NCBI GenBank assembly: GCA_963920575.1 | Contig: OY986967.1 | Span: forward strand, 19,696,094 to 19,760,093 | Direction: 5' to 3' | Length of the DNA stretch: 64,000 nucleotides | Source: Narthecium ossifragum | Taxonomy: Eukaryota; Streptophyta; Magnoliopsida; Dioscoreales; Nartheciaceae | Part shown: piece after piece, positions 34,330 to 45,067 of the stretch | Position numbering within the stretch: position 1 is the first letter of the stretch | Layout: the number at the start of each line of letters is the position of its first letter | Position numbers and translations under genes: made by a program | Notes under the pieces: generated by a model | Database searches by the model: none | What the model was told of the DNA's origin: nothing | What the model saw: the letters and a program-made list of their open reading frames with translations, nothing else

Positions 34330-35700
34330 GAAAAATGATCGTATCATTCCCACCGTTGTCAGCTTGATTGTTGCTTGTCGATCATTTGGCCATAACTTTT
34401 GCATAACCTCAGATCTTTTGCGTCGTTGGAAAGATGTACGAACGTTTACGATTTGATTCGTATAACAATTCTAAAATCTAACATTTTTATCGTTAGATAA
34501 GCAGTACAAACCAAATGAATTTATATTAATTATAAATATAACGGTGTCTAAAGTCAGCAGGGAGATTCATAAAGTCAATGATAATTATATAAATATTGTC
34601 ATTAAATTATCATTATTTTTAGTTTTAATACAGTTGAAGTATTTTGACCATAATGTTTACATTAAATATCCAAATTGATCGATTCTTGAACCATTGAAAA
34701 GAGGACGAAAAGATCTACAACTTTTCTCGTGATGAGATTTTCAGATTCTGTCGTTTAGTGTGTCAAACAACTAGCCAAAGTATCCAATGACAAAATAGTA
34801 AATAGTGATCGAATTTCCAATTGATCAGTTTCTAATCTCAATCGGCCAAAATTCCAATCAGCCATATTTTGACCGATTATTTTAATAATAGTCGTTAACG
34901 TTGTCCGACTATTTCAGTTATAACTTTCTCATACGATATCAAAATGGGTTGATTTTTAGACAGATGGAAAAGGAATTTGAATACCCAACACTTTTATATT
35001 CAGAGTTTTACCAAATTTCATGGTTATCATCAGCCAAATTATAGTGGAAGACAAGATAGTTTATTTGATGGGAGTTTCATAAGTGACTAAAGATGTCGAA
35101 CAGTTATGACAAAAGAATTCTGACGGTTTCAGAGCAGTTCTGACGGTTCGAAGACAGTTCCAGACGGTTCCAAAGTGGTTATGCTAGAAGCTCTATAAAA
35201 GGCATGAAGATGAAGGAAGAACCCTCTCCCGAAATCAAAAGAAAAACCAGCTTTTATCTTTATTTCCAATGTAAACTTTATCTTTATTTCCAATGTAGCT
35301 TTATGTATCTTCATGTACCTTTAAATTTCAGCAATGAAGCCTTTTCTTTCGTTTATAATTTTCTGCAATGATGCTTTCATTCATAGGAGTAGTTCTAGTA
35401 TAGTTCATCGTCTATTTTTCATCAATCATTTCTCTTCATCCATATTTCTCATCGTCCATTTTTCATCATCCATTTCTCATCATCCACATTTCTCTTCGTC
35501 CATTTCTCATCATTCATTTCTTATTATCCATTTATCATCGTCCATTTCTCATCATCCATTTTCCACTATTTTTCATCATCCATTTTCCAGTTTCTATCTT
35601 TACTTCTCATCCATTTTTTCACGGCTTCAACACCTCTGTTCGAACTAAGTTCGAAACAGTTGACCCTTTGCACATTCCTGATTTTGACTATTTTGACTTT
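34330..35700 (+). mobile_element. LTR-like sequence, probably a Ty3 solo LTR or remnant
   Basis: Has phrases typical of plant Ty3 LTRs (GGCCATAACTTTTGCATAAC, GTTATAACTTTCTCATACG), a TATA box in CTCTATAAAAGGCATGAAG (about 35192) and a following leader-like region with ATTTTTCATCATCCATTTCT repeats (35440-35620). The 104-codon frame at 35334-35648 is translated from those repeats, not a gene. Exact ends and target duplication were not found. Confidence 0.45.
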
Positions 35701-36337
35701 GTCGATCAATGCCAAGATTTCCACGCTAACAATTTGTGCTGAATTTGAATTGTAAGTTGGGGCTTCAAAGGTACATACAAGCGTTGGAATGGCGCCAAGT
35801 TTGAAATATTATGTACTAAATCATGTAGAGATAAGTCCAACTCGAGTTCGAATTGAGTTGAGAACTACTACTAGCTCATATTCGACTCGAATGGAGTTGA
35901 GCCGGCTCGAATTCGGCTTACTGAACTCGTTTAATAATTCAACCCAAGCTAGGTGCTTGGTTACAGCGTCAAAGGTGAACGTCAAGCCTACGACGTTGAC
36001 CTCGGATGTATGGTGTCGTCGGTGGACGTCATGCGCACAACATGAGCAATGGACGACTGTTGTCGCATGGGTAGCAAGCGTCGGAAGAGCATGAACGGCA
36101 ACAGGCCAGTTTGTTAGGGGAGTTGAGATGGTGACAAGAGTTGGGACGACGGCTCAGCCCAAGGTCTAGGTCTATTCGTATTATCAAGATCTAGCCGTTA
36201 GATATCAATCTAACGGCTAGCGTCGTTATTTCTGAAACACATCACTCCTGGGATTAAGATCTAAAGGCCGGAAATAAATCGGCACAAAAACCTTATAATT
36301 TATACGGTTATTTAGCGATAGATCTAAAAATTGGCAA
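35701..36337. other. unassigned sequence
   Basis: 35840-35950 has GAGTTCGAATTGAG and GCTCGAATTCGGC words like those of hAT-type short transposons. No gene recognised. Confidence 0.35.
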
Positions 36338-36346
36338 TTAATTATT
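36338..36346. repeat. MULE target-site duplication, left copy
   Basis: TTAATTATT; the right copy TTAATTAAT is at 38333-38341 (8 of 9 identical). Confidence 0.8.
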
Positions 36347-36555
36347 GGATTAATAACATTTTACTCCCCTCTAGTTTGACAATATGTCAATTTACCCCCT
36401 ATAGTTTAAAACGTGACAAAGCGAACCCTTAATTTATTAATGTGGTCGTTTTACACCCAAATCTCAAACGCCATTAACCGGGTTGACTGAAAACTCGCTA
36501 AATAGGTCGCGTGCGACGCACGTGACCCTGTTTGACCGGCTTTTCCTGGTTCAGC

Positions 36556-36760
36556 TTGACGACAACGGATTCAGTCCGGCGACGGCGTCGTAGGTGGTGC
36601 GGAGGGCGATGTAGTCACGCTCCAGCTGCTTGGTCTTCCACCACACCCGGTGGTTCTTGAACCAGACGGTGACCTGGCGGGGCTGGAGCCCGAGATCCTG
36701 CTCCATGAAGGAGAGAAACAGAGGAAGGATGAGATGGCCGTGTAGGAGAGGTTGGTGGTG
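36556..36760 (-). pseudogene. captured HD-Zip I homeodomain fragment, copy 1
   Basis: On the minus strand [41 protein letters not shown] covers helix 3 of the homeodomain (WFxNxR, WK) and the start of the leucine zipper of class I HD-Zip factors. The 5' half of the homeodomain is absent. The match to the family is clear, but N-R-R-A-R has become N-H-R-V-W, so DNA contacts are damaged. Confidence 0.8.
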
Positions 36761-36920
36761 CGGAGGGCGATATAGTCGCGCTCCAGCACTGCACCCGGCG
36801 GTTCTGGAACAAGACAGTGACCTGGCGAGGCTGGAGTCCAAGATCCTGCGCCATGAAGGAGAGGAACAGAGCAAGGAGGAGGAACAGAGCAAGCAGGAGA
36901 TGGCCGCGTAGGAGAGGTTT
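36761..36920 (-). pseudogene. captured HD-Zip I fragment, copy 2 (tandem duplicate)
   Basis: A second copy of the same segment: GGTGGTGCGGAGGGCGATAT at 36761 parallels the block at about 36594, and both end GAGATGGCC(G)...AGGAGAGG. The minus strand reads [19 protein letters not shown]. About 15-20 bp covering the WKTKQL codons are replaced, which shifts the frame. It keeps the better homeodomain sequence (FQNRR), so copy 1 was not simply its template after decay. Confidence 0.75.
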
Positions 36921-36959
36921 GTGGAGGCGTCACAGGAGCAATTGAAGGGGACGAGGAGG

Positions 36960-37135
36960 GGTTGATCGGGTAGGATGACGGCATTGGCGGTGAAGTGGCT
37001 AGCGCACGCCCCATCGCCGGCCTACTCAGCCCGAAGAGGTCGCCCACGGAGGCTTCTGACGCTCCGTACAAGGCGTAGGCGCGACATGGGTAGATGCTGC
37101 GGTCGGCGGAGCAGGTGTAGCCGTTTGGTCCAACT
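36960..37135 (-). pseudogene. captured fragment resembling a LysM receptor-like kinase
   Basis: On the minus strand NGYTCSADRSIYPCRAYALY is followed by [17 protein letters not shown]. This resembles the first exon of plant LysM-type receptor-like kinases (LYK4/LYK5 group), where a YxC...PCxAYALYR segment precedes a VGDLFxVSRxMI LysM repeat. Only about 45 residues match. The call is from remembered family features, so moderate. Confidence 0.5.
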
Positions 37136-37865
37136 TGGGCGCGCGATGTCCCAGGAAGGAGGCCAAGGAAGGAGAGGAACAGAGGAAGGAGGAGTTATTG
37201 TTCTGTTAAGGCTTCTTCTAGTTCTTTATTTCTACTTGTTTCACCGTAACAGAGATATTGTCTATTAATTTCATGGATTATGCACGTAGAGAAAAGCACC
37301 CGTCTATACACAAAGCAAGATAAGGATTTTCAAGACTAATTTCATACAAGTAACTGTTACAAGCAAGATGCATGCTAAAGACCAAGAAATTTAATACCAA
37401 CTACTTGCCTTCCTTTTTCTCCTCCAATGCTTTCTAGGTTAACAAGACCACCAGCACAACAATTGATCTGCCATTCAAGGTTGGGCATTCAATCCCTCGG
37501 GACCAACTAATCCTACTCAAAACACTTCCAATTATCGTTATTGCAAGATAATGATTTCAGCAAGTTTTCTACATAGGGCTATGCAGAGTATGATGCCTGA
37601 TACATACTCTGCCATGGAGTTACTAGCACGATATTTGACAGTATCGTGGCAAGGTATACTATCAGTGTGTTATCAAGCACAATGAATCATTCAGGTCAGA
37701 AACACAATGTCATCGAAATACACCTTCATCCAAAATGCCCTTCTTATTCATTTGCTTCTTTTGTGCATTACATAAGGCAGTCACCTCAAATACCGTTGCC
37801 ATAAATATTAAGCTTACCGGATTTGTTCATTAGTATATTTCAAACCAAAACCCACTAACTCCTCT
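37136..37865. other. middle of the Pack-MULE, unassigned
   Basis: AT-rich, probably intron or untranslated sequence from one of the captured genes, or older element sequence. No protein match. Confidence 0.35.
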
Positions 37866-38133
37866 TATGTCTTCCCTGCTCCGCCGACAACACCCCGCAC
37901 CTCACCATCACCACCGTGGTGCCGTCCTCAGGCGAGGCCACGCGGCGTGTCATGCGAGAGATTGGCGCCATGATGGAGAAGTTCGTCAGGCTCATGGGGG
38001 TCTCCTTCCGGTTCAACGCAGTCCACCATGCCGGCAGCGACCTCTCCGCCCTTGACCTCTCGGCCGTCGTGGACTTCGCCAACGAAGTCATCGCCGTCAG
38101 CTACGTCAACGTGCTCCACGGTGTTCCACCTTC
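37866..38133 (+). pseudogene. captured GRAS-family fragment
   Basis: The plus frame reads PHLTITTVV, then EATRRVMREIGAMMEKFVRLMGVSFRFNAVHHAG and LSALDLSAVVDFANEVIAVSYVNVLHGV. This is the GRAS-domain stretch running from the LRxTxV strand through the helix ending MGVxFxF to the AVNxVxxLH block. It runs straight into the right terminal repeat. The gene of origin within GRAS (SCL/SHR-like) cannot be fixed. It is opposite in orientation to the HD-Zip fragments. Confidence 0.75.
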
Positions 38134-38332
38134 CGGGAGCCACCGAGAAAACTGGTCAAATTGGGCACATGCGACCTATTTAGCTGGTTTACCGTCACCC
38201 GTCTTGACTCCATGTGACGGTGGCGTTTAAAACAACCACATTGATAAATTAAGGGTTCATTTTGTCACGTTTTAAACTATAGGGGGTAAATCGACATTAT
38301 CAAACTAGAGGGGAGTAAAGTATTATTAACCC

Positions 38333-38341
38333 TTAATTAAT
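38333..38341. repeat. MULE target-site duplication, right copy
   Basis: TTAATTAAT, see 36338-36346. Confidence 0.8.
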
Positions 38342-38349
38342 GTCTAGTC

Positions 38350-38626
38350 TGTTATAAAATATATTAATATATGTGAACTAGAGAGCACACGCTATATTTC
38401 AAGTAGAGAACGAGGGAGAGAGAAGGAACACACACACTTATGAAAGCAATAGAGAAGGAATGATGCTTCTGCCCAACTACTCCCATGCACCATCTATTTA
38501 TAGGCAAATAACCCACAACCAGACAAATGGCCAGACACATGCATGGGTAAAAATTTCAACCCTCATAAATGAGGGTTAGGTAATGGTCATTCATGAATGA
38601 CCATGTTTTGCACATGATTCACAACA
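38350..38626 (-). mobile_element. short copia-type LTR (277 bp)
   Basis: On the minus strand TGTTGTGAATC (38626) to TTTATAACA (38350), with a TATA box in GCCTATAAATAG (about 38508) and a polypurine tract AAGGGGGAG just outside (38627-38635). The tract places this as the 3' LTR of a minus-strand element whose internal part continues to the right. Confidence 0.75.
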
Positions 38627-38635
38627 CTCCCCCTT
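38627..38635 (-). other. polypurine tract of the copia-type element
   Basis: Minus-strand AAGGGGGAG directly precedes the LTR TGTTG. Confidence 0.7.
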
Positions 38636-38643
38636 AAATGACC

Positions 38644-39381
38644 ATTAGTACAGGCATGTGTCTCGTTAAAAACCTTTACTAAGAAAAACCCAGCGGAATA
38701 AGAACTCAGTGAAGGAAAAGAGTAGCCATTTTTGCTTAGAGAGGTATTAGGCTATCAAGACTTGCTCATTAAAACCTTGTCAAGAAAAACACGGTGGGAA
38801 AAAACCTTAGCGAAGGAAAAAGAGTACAGTACCTGAATACCTTCTAAGATCATGACTCCCCCTCATGAAGATATAAGGCAAGCTTCAGGTGCTTAGCACA
38901 AGAGATCTTTATGTGAGGACTTGTACCTCCATATCGCGCCCCGACCCGCGTAGGCCCAACCGGTCCGGGCGACGCGAACCGGAACCTAACTAACTGCGAA
39001 AATTTTTTGCCGATTAGTACAAGCATGTGTCTCGTTAAAAACCTTTACTAAGAAAAACCCAGCGGAATAAGAACTCAGTGAAGGAAAAGAGTAGCCATTT
39101 TTGCTTAGAGAGGTATTAGGCTATCAAGACTTGCTCATTAAAACCTTGTCAAGAAAAACACGGTGGGAAAAAACCTTAGCGAAGGAAAAAGAGTACAGTA
39201 CCTGAATACCTTCTAAGATCATGACTCCCCCTCATGAAGATATAAGGCAAGCTTCAGGTGCTTAGCACAAGATATCTTTATGTGAGGACCTGTACCTCCA
39301 TATCGCGCCCCGACCCGCGTAGGCCCAACCGATCCGGGCGATGCGAACCGGAACCTAACTAACTGCGGAAAATTTTTGACG
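38644..39381. repeat. 369-bp tandem duplication of a copia/Ty3 LTR junction
   Basis: Copy 1 (38644-39012) and copy 2 (39013-39381) both contain ATTAGTACAxGCATGTGTCT, a copia internal stretch with CTCGTTAAAAACCTTTACTA and AAGGAAAAAGAGTACAGTAC, then TGTGAGGACxTGTACCTCCA and the first part of family-A LTR sequence. Copies differ at only a few bases, so the duplication is recent. Confidence 0.9.
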
Positions 39382-40495
39382 AGGGTTCCCTCTAATCTAC
39401 TGGTCTCCCTAAACAATCCTCAAAACACCCTTATTAAAGCAATAATTAAAGAAACCTCAACAAATATAGTAAAATAATCCATTTCATCAAACTCCTCAAA
39501 AAGGGTAAATCATACAACACACTCCCATAGGAGGATAATTATAACAAAAAGGGTAAACTGAAGATCACTGCTCCTCAAACTCCGCCAGGCGCCTCTAAAT
39601 ACCTGCCCGATAGGGGCCACTGAAGAGTAGCTAACGTCTGCACCTGCAAAACGCAGCACGGGTAGAAATGAGCAACTAAACTCAGCAGGGAAACTACACT
39701 ATGACTCACACAAAGAAGAAGGGAACACAACAGTGTCGCCCTCAAGCAAAGCCTGGGTGTACATAGGGGCCCCATGACCCCACCGCGTGTCCCTGAGGTC
39801 CACAATCATGGTCTTCCAGAAGAACTGGTCACATGCTGGATCACGCTCAGTAAGCAGGAAACCAACACTGCTGACTCACAAGTAGGAAACCAACACTACT
39901 GACAGGAAATGGCACCGCTGAGTAGGCACACCCTCTACTCCGGCTACACCTCAGAACCCGGCTCGAGGCCGACACGACCTCTAAACCTCAATCAACAAGA
40001 GTATTTCAGTCATCTAAGCCTATCATCATGATCGACAGAAATACTACCATTCAAACCTGGACCACGCTACCCAGCCACGGTCCTAGAGCTAAATCCGAGC
40101 TACCCGAAAGCCTTGGATCAGCGATCAACCCATCGCCCACGCCCTAACCTTATGCAACTAATACACAATCATATGCATGCTATGAACACACGCATGTAAG
40201 CAAGTAAGCATGAAACACATGTGATGATATAATAAACAAAGTCTGGGCCCGGCACCCTGGCGGCCCGGGGTGGTGAACAGATAAGTAAGTCAAGGAACTG
40301 CTGCAATGGTAACACCACCAATTGCAGCCAGTTCACAAAAGAACAGCATGTTACGGGAAGCAACCCCATCAAATACCGCTAACAATACAACATATTATCT
40401 AAACATTCCAGGAGTCATCACTCTCCCGATTCACCACTACCCCTCATTATGGGGCTAACATGCTTAACAATACGTACAATGTATAAAGCAATAAA
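39300..40495 (-). mobile_element. family-A LTR, 3' part (minus orientation)
   Basis: Follows the family-A tail read inversely (TATCGCGCCCCGACCC at 39300) and the shared CTGCACCTGCAAAACGCAGC block at about 39639. Synteny with 529-1600 is lost near 40495, where a plus-oriented LTR-like head begins. Confidence 0.65.
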
Positions 40496-40499
40496 GAAA

Positions 40500-42180
40500 A
40501 TATGAGGACCCGTACCTCCAATCCGGTCCGACCGCGCCGGTCGTGGGTCTTGTTCGGTTGGCCTTGCTTGGCGATCTCCTTTGATCATTGCGACTCCGGG
40601 GGTAATTTAGTAAATTACCCTATGTGGAGTTGGTTTCACACACGCGTAGCACACACACGGCCTTGTAATGATGTATGTGCTTGGTTATACCATTAGGAGT
40701 ACTCTAGATCTGAGGATCTGAGTTTGATCATGAGGATCGAGATTTGAGCAGCTTTGATCAGATCTGGCCGATCGGACGGTCATGATCTAATATTAAGCTA
40801 TTAATATATAAACCCTTTTTCCTCGTCCTCTCATTAGGGCTGAGATCGCTACCTTCTCGAGTGAGAGAGAGGGAGAGAGGCGACACCGGCGGCGGCAATC
40901 GCGACCAGAGAGAGAGGGAAAAGCGCCGGCGACCGAGGGAGATCGTGATGGCGACGAGCTTGGCGACGGCAATGATGACCGCGGCCGGAGGGAGCTAGGC
41001 GGAGCTGCCCACTAGTGGAGCAAGGCTACGACATGGCCGGAGGAGGAGATCTTGACCAGCATGACGGCGGCGCTCGCAATCAAAGAGAGAGGCGGAGAGC
41101 CCGACAATGGCGTTGATGACCGGAGGAGGAGGAGGCGTTCTCGTACGATCCAGAGGTAGGGAACCCTACCCTAATCTCAGATTAGGCTCCTAGGATGGTC
41201 CGATACATGCTAGATTAGGATGTTGATGCTCTGTTGATGTTCTTTCTCTTCTATTGCATGTCGTTGTTTGGATTTATGAGTTAATGGTGACTCTGATGAG
41301 ATTTGTTTCCCTTTCACCGGTTTGTTGGACTTCGATGAGATTGTCCTTTCTTTTATTTCCCCTATTCCCAATTTCTATAGAATCTCCTGGTGTTTGGTTT
41401 GGAATTGCTGGATGTCATTAGGGTTTCATAGCTGAGCTTTGGGTTCTAATTCGTAGCCTATGTTCTGGGTGGATTGCTTCCTTCTTTCCCTGTTTTCCTC
41501 CTCTGTTTTTCCTCCCCTGTCTCCTTCCTCAGTATGTCCCCTGCTGCCATATTGCGCCTTCGCGGCTGGTGCATAGATATGTTGGATTGAACGAGTTTTT
41601 CCCCTTACATTGGGTTTTGTTCGTGGGTTTGCTGAGTGTTTGATCGGCTCCCTTTGCCCAGTTATAGGCGATTAGATGTCAGGGATCTGCAGCTGGACAG
41701 AGGTGGAGGTTGAGTTTGATCAGTGGGTCATCGATTTGTTTTGCTCCAGGAATTTCTTCCACATGGGTGAGAACTATACTCCTTACCAGTAGATGTTGGG
41801 TGAAGCCTTGTTTTGGTTCGTGGAGTTATTGATGTTGTTTTCCTAGATGCTTTCATCGTTGAGATTACTGCCGCATTCTTTCTTTGATCAGTGTCGTTTT
41901 AGTTGAGACATAATCTCCCTGTCGTAATGCATAATCCAAGATTAGGGTATCTATTATGGTTGAGGTTGGTTGTTTGTTTGTCCCTCTCCCTTACGGTTGG
42001 TCTTTGGATCCCCGGCTTTCCTGCTAAGCTCATGGCTTCTAGTTGATGTTCCTCTTTCTTCCTTACCAGTAGCTTGGATATTTGGATGCCGGTGAATTTC
42101 TGAGGATATTTCTTCTCTTTAGATTCTTAGTTCTTCTTCCTAGCTTTCGAGCCTAATTCATCTTATGCTATGTCACATAG
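40500..42180 (+). mobile_element. plus-oriented LTR-like segment
   Basis: Begins TATGAGGACCCGTACCTCCA and contains CCTACCCTAATCTCAGATTAGG (about 41160), paralleling a similar block at about 51900 in the 51463-54001 LTR. It seems to be a related LTR inserted in opposite orientation. The right limit is uncertain. Confidence 0.45.
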
Positions 42181-42184
42181 TTGG

Positions 42185-42940
42185 TGTTAGTCCTAATATT
42201 ATTTCAATGATGTCAATATATGTTTGATGATAAAACATTGGTTTTATATTAATATCCCTTAATTTAGAAAGCATTAAAATCATATTTAATGTATTTTTAT
42301 GTGATGGTCGATGAACGGATCGACCGTGGGGTATCACGGTTTATGCAAGGATCGACCGCGGGAGCTGTTCATGGAAAAATAGGATGACGGTCGATGTGAT
42401 GGTCGATGGACTGATCAACCGTGGGCTATGTGACCATGTCTTGGAGGAGCGACGGTCGAACGAGGTATTGACCCTGAGAAGCGGTTTTTACAACAAAGAC
42501 TGATGGTCGATGCGACGGTCGACCGTGAAGCTTGACGGACGATGCATGGATCGACCGTGGCTCAAGAAGAACCTGACGGACGATGCGACGGTCGACCGCC
42601 AGCCAGGAAAAGAGCCATTAAAGAGCCGTTGCATGAGCAAAAAATAGTCGTTGGTAGGCTATTTGGAAAGCTTTGGAGCTCAGTTATAAAAGAGAAGTTG
42701 CAGCAAACTTGCCAAGGACTTAGGGGGAGCTAAGGGATTATTGTAATAATATTCTAGCAAGTTTCTATCTCTTTATCAGTGAGCTAAACCTTTATAAAAC
42801 TACTTCAAGTGTGAAGTAGACCTTGAGAGAAATATCCAAGAGAGAGCTTGGAGAGATTGTAAGGTTGCCAAGCACCCGTAAGCCTGATGGATAGGTTGCC
42901 AAGCACCTGAAAGATTGGTGAAGAAGGGGATAAGGGAGAG
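42185..42940 (+). mobile_element. copia-type LTR-like segment with palindromic array
   Basis: Starts TGTTAGTCCTAATATTATTT, typical of some copia LTRs, and has TTATAAAAGAG (about 42684). 42300-42600 is an array of GGTCGATG and GGATCGACCGTGG words. The 3' limit is unclear. Confidence 0.45.
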
Positions 42941-43348
42941 GAGAGAAGAAAAATCTTCTCACCCTCTGACAGTGGAGAGCGACGGCCAACGGCGGCCGTC
43001 CACTCAGAAATCCACCGCCTCAACTTTCTGGCACAAGAAGATCGATCTCCTTAGCAAGGAAGATCGATCTCCTTAGCAAGGAAGATCGATCTCCTTATCA
43101 AGGGAAGATTGATCTCCTTCATCCAGAAAGTCAAACTTGGGCTAAAACACAAGCCCAAGCTTGGATCTTCCGATCCCGGGTCCACCTAACCGTTCTAATC
43201 AAACATTTACACAAACACAGTCAGTGTGTGCACAACGCAAGTGTGAAACAAACCGACAAGACGCAATTTACCAAATTACCCTTGCGGTCCACAACGAGCC
43301 ACGGGCCCGACCTAGACGGTCGACTCAGGAGTAGAGGGACAGGTCCTC
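42941..43348 (-). mobile_element. family-A LTR, 5' part (minus orientation)
   Basis: Reads inversely from TGTGAGGACCTGTCCCTCT at 43348 and aligns with 2480-2918. It includes three GGAAGATCGATCTCCTTA units at 43035-43120. Confidence 0.65.
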
Positions 43349-44587
43349 ACAACTGGACTCTTACATGAGTTATGACTTGCCAAGGATAGCTCTTGCCTAC
43401 GTCCGTCCGCACCTTGATTTGAAATAGGACTCCTCCCTATTTCCGCGAGTCAAATACCAGATCTCCCGTGCTATCTTCCTCATTCAGCATGCCAAGTCTT
43501 GCCAAAGACCTAAGCCAAGTGGAATTAGGATGATTGCCCGCTCAGATTGGTCCACATGGCCAACCGCATGCCGCCAGACGCGTCGAGTCCTAGTCCAACT
43601 AGAACTCCCACGTAACTAGAACTTTCCCCATGCCAAAACCTTCCTTTGCCGCGTCAAGTCCTTCCAGAAGTCCAGTCCAAGTGGAACTTGGACTTTTGCA
43701 CAGTCGATTTGGCCCCAACGGCCTACCGCGTGGCGCCGGGCACCCCAAGTCCTAGGCAGACTCGAACTTGACCGCCCAACCGCGTCGCCCACGCGCTCCG
43801 CCCGTCAACTCGCGTGTTGCGTGCGCTCTTGGGATGCCTTGCCATGCGCCCCGCTCGATGGAATCACATCATGGCGTGCCACGCTTCGCCGTGGCCTGGT
43901 CCGCCATGCCATCTTCGAAATCCGTCACACCATCTCCAAGATTCCTCGCACCATTGTTGGGGAAGATGCATGTGTGATTGCTGGGGACATTTTGCTTGCT
44001 ATCTTCAAGCCACCAAGCCTCAGATGAGCCCTGGTGCCAACCCCACGTCATGTCTTTGGCCTTTGGCCTTTGGCCGCGCCACCTCCGGATGCCGCATGCC
44101 AAGGCCCATGGCACGGGCTCAAGGTCCTAACAGGAGGTGGTGGAACTGAGGATGGCGAAGGAGTTGGCTGGAGGTGTGGGGAGGTAGGTGGAGATGGCGG
44201 CGTGGTGAGCTTGGGAGGTAAGGGTGGCTCGATGGTGGTAAGTAGTTGCAAGGAGAGATGAGTGAGAGAGAGAGAGAGAGATGGTGATGGCGATTGAGAG
44301 ATCACCAGAAATGGAGGTGGTTCATCAGAGATGGACAAATGGCCACGGAGGGTGGTTGGAAGAGAGAGGAGAGAGAAAATGATGGGAAAAAAAAAAGAAA
44401 AATAGGAAAATGGTAGTTTAGTCTTTTACTATGTGGTTTGGGCTTATTGCCTCAAAAATAGTTTGACTGGGTTTAATAACAAATGCCATCTTTAGTTTGG
44501 GCCTCTGACCAAGTCCCTCTAATTTATATAGGGTTACCATGAAGCTAAACAAAGAATATATAACAACTATTTACATAATATACTTCT
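43349..44587. other. unassigned, probably repetitive
   Basis: 43440-43780 has recurring AAGTCC and CCAAGT words. 43790-44150 is GC-rich with open frames on both strands that I cannot place. 44250-44280 and 44350-44400 are GA/A-rich. No supported gene. Confidence 0.35.
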
Positions 44588-45064
44588 TTTTTTTTATTAG
44601 ATAAGCCCAAAGGCTAATAACCAGAAGAGGGGGGTTAGAAAAGAAAAAAGAACGAAATAAAGAAGAACGAAAAAACAAAGCAGATAAGGCCTTAGGCAAC
44701 CGAAGGCCACCTAGCCATGGCTGCCAACCCGTGGGCCGACGAGTTCAGCTCCCAGGGGATGTGTATAAAGCAGGACGCAATGCACTAAGACAACATCCCC
44801 CACATCAAGCGGAGGACGGCTTCCAGTTCCCTCGGCCACCCGAATTTGCCAGTGATGTAGCCGGTTGCTAGTTAGGAGTCCTTCTGAGCAAAGTTGTGTA
44901 GTTGGAAAGGTTTGAAGCTCGCAGGTGCCGGAAGAGTAATGTTGATCAAATCAGTGTTTCAGGCGTTGTTGACGCAATCTTTCTTCGCCACTAAAGTCTC
45001 GAAGTAAGTACTGAAGTCCTTGGAGTTTATTTGCAGAAATTTCCTTTGGGGAGGAGTGAAGAAT
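44588..45064 (-). mobile_element. 3'-end fragment of a LINE
   Basis: The minus strand ends with TTAGCCTTTGGGCTTATCTA followed by an A-run (plus-strand T-run at 44587-44596). This is nearly the same 3' terminus as the LINE at 15471 (CCTTCGGGCTCATCT + A-run). Upstream sequence resembles the 15540-15700 region. The fragment is 5' truncated. Confidence 0.6.
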
Positions 45065-45067
45065 GTT

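Larger units (their letters stand above)
36347..38332. mobile_element. Pack-MULE carrying three host gene fragments
   Basis: Long terminal inverted repeats of about 200 bp (36347-36550 and 38134-38332) start GG(A/G)TTAATAA, pass CTCCCCTCTAGTTTGA, TACCCCCTATAGTTTAAAAC and CTAAATAGGTCGC, and end at TTTGACC. A 9-bp target duplication flanks it. The 1.6 kb between holds fragments resembling an HD-Zip gene (twice), a LysM receptor-like kinase and a GRAS gene, and no transposase. This fits the Pack-MULE definition: a non-autonomous Mutator-like element with captured host sequence. Confidence 0.88.

Noticed and set aside
35334..35648. 104-codon frame starting MKPFLSF
   Set aside because: Mostly CATCATCCATTTCT repeats in an LTR-like leader; no conserved domain.
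43768..44338. Overlapping frames up to 111 codons in the GC-rich stretch
   Set aside because: Frames on both strands of similar length, no conserved motifs, and repeat-like surroundings.
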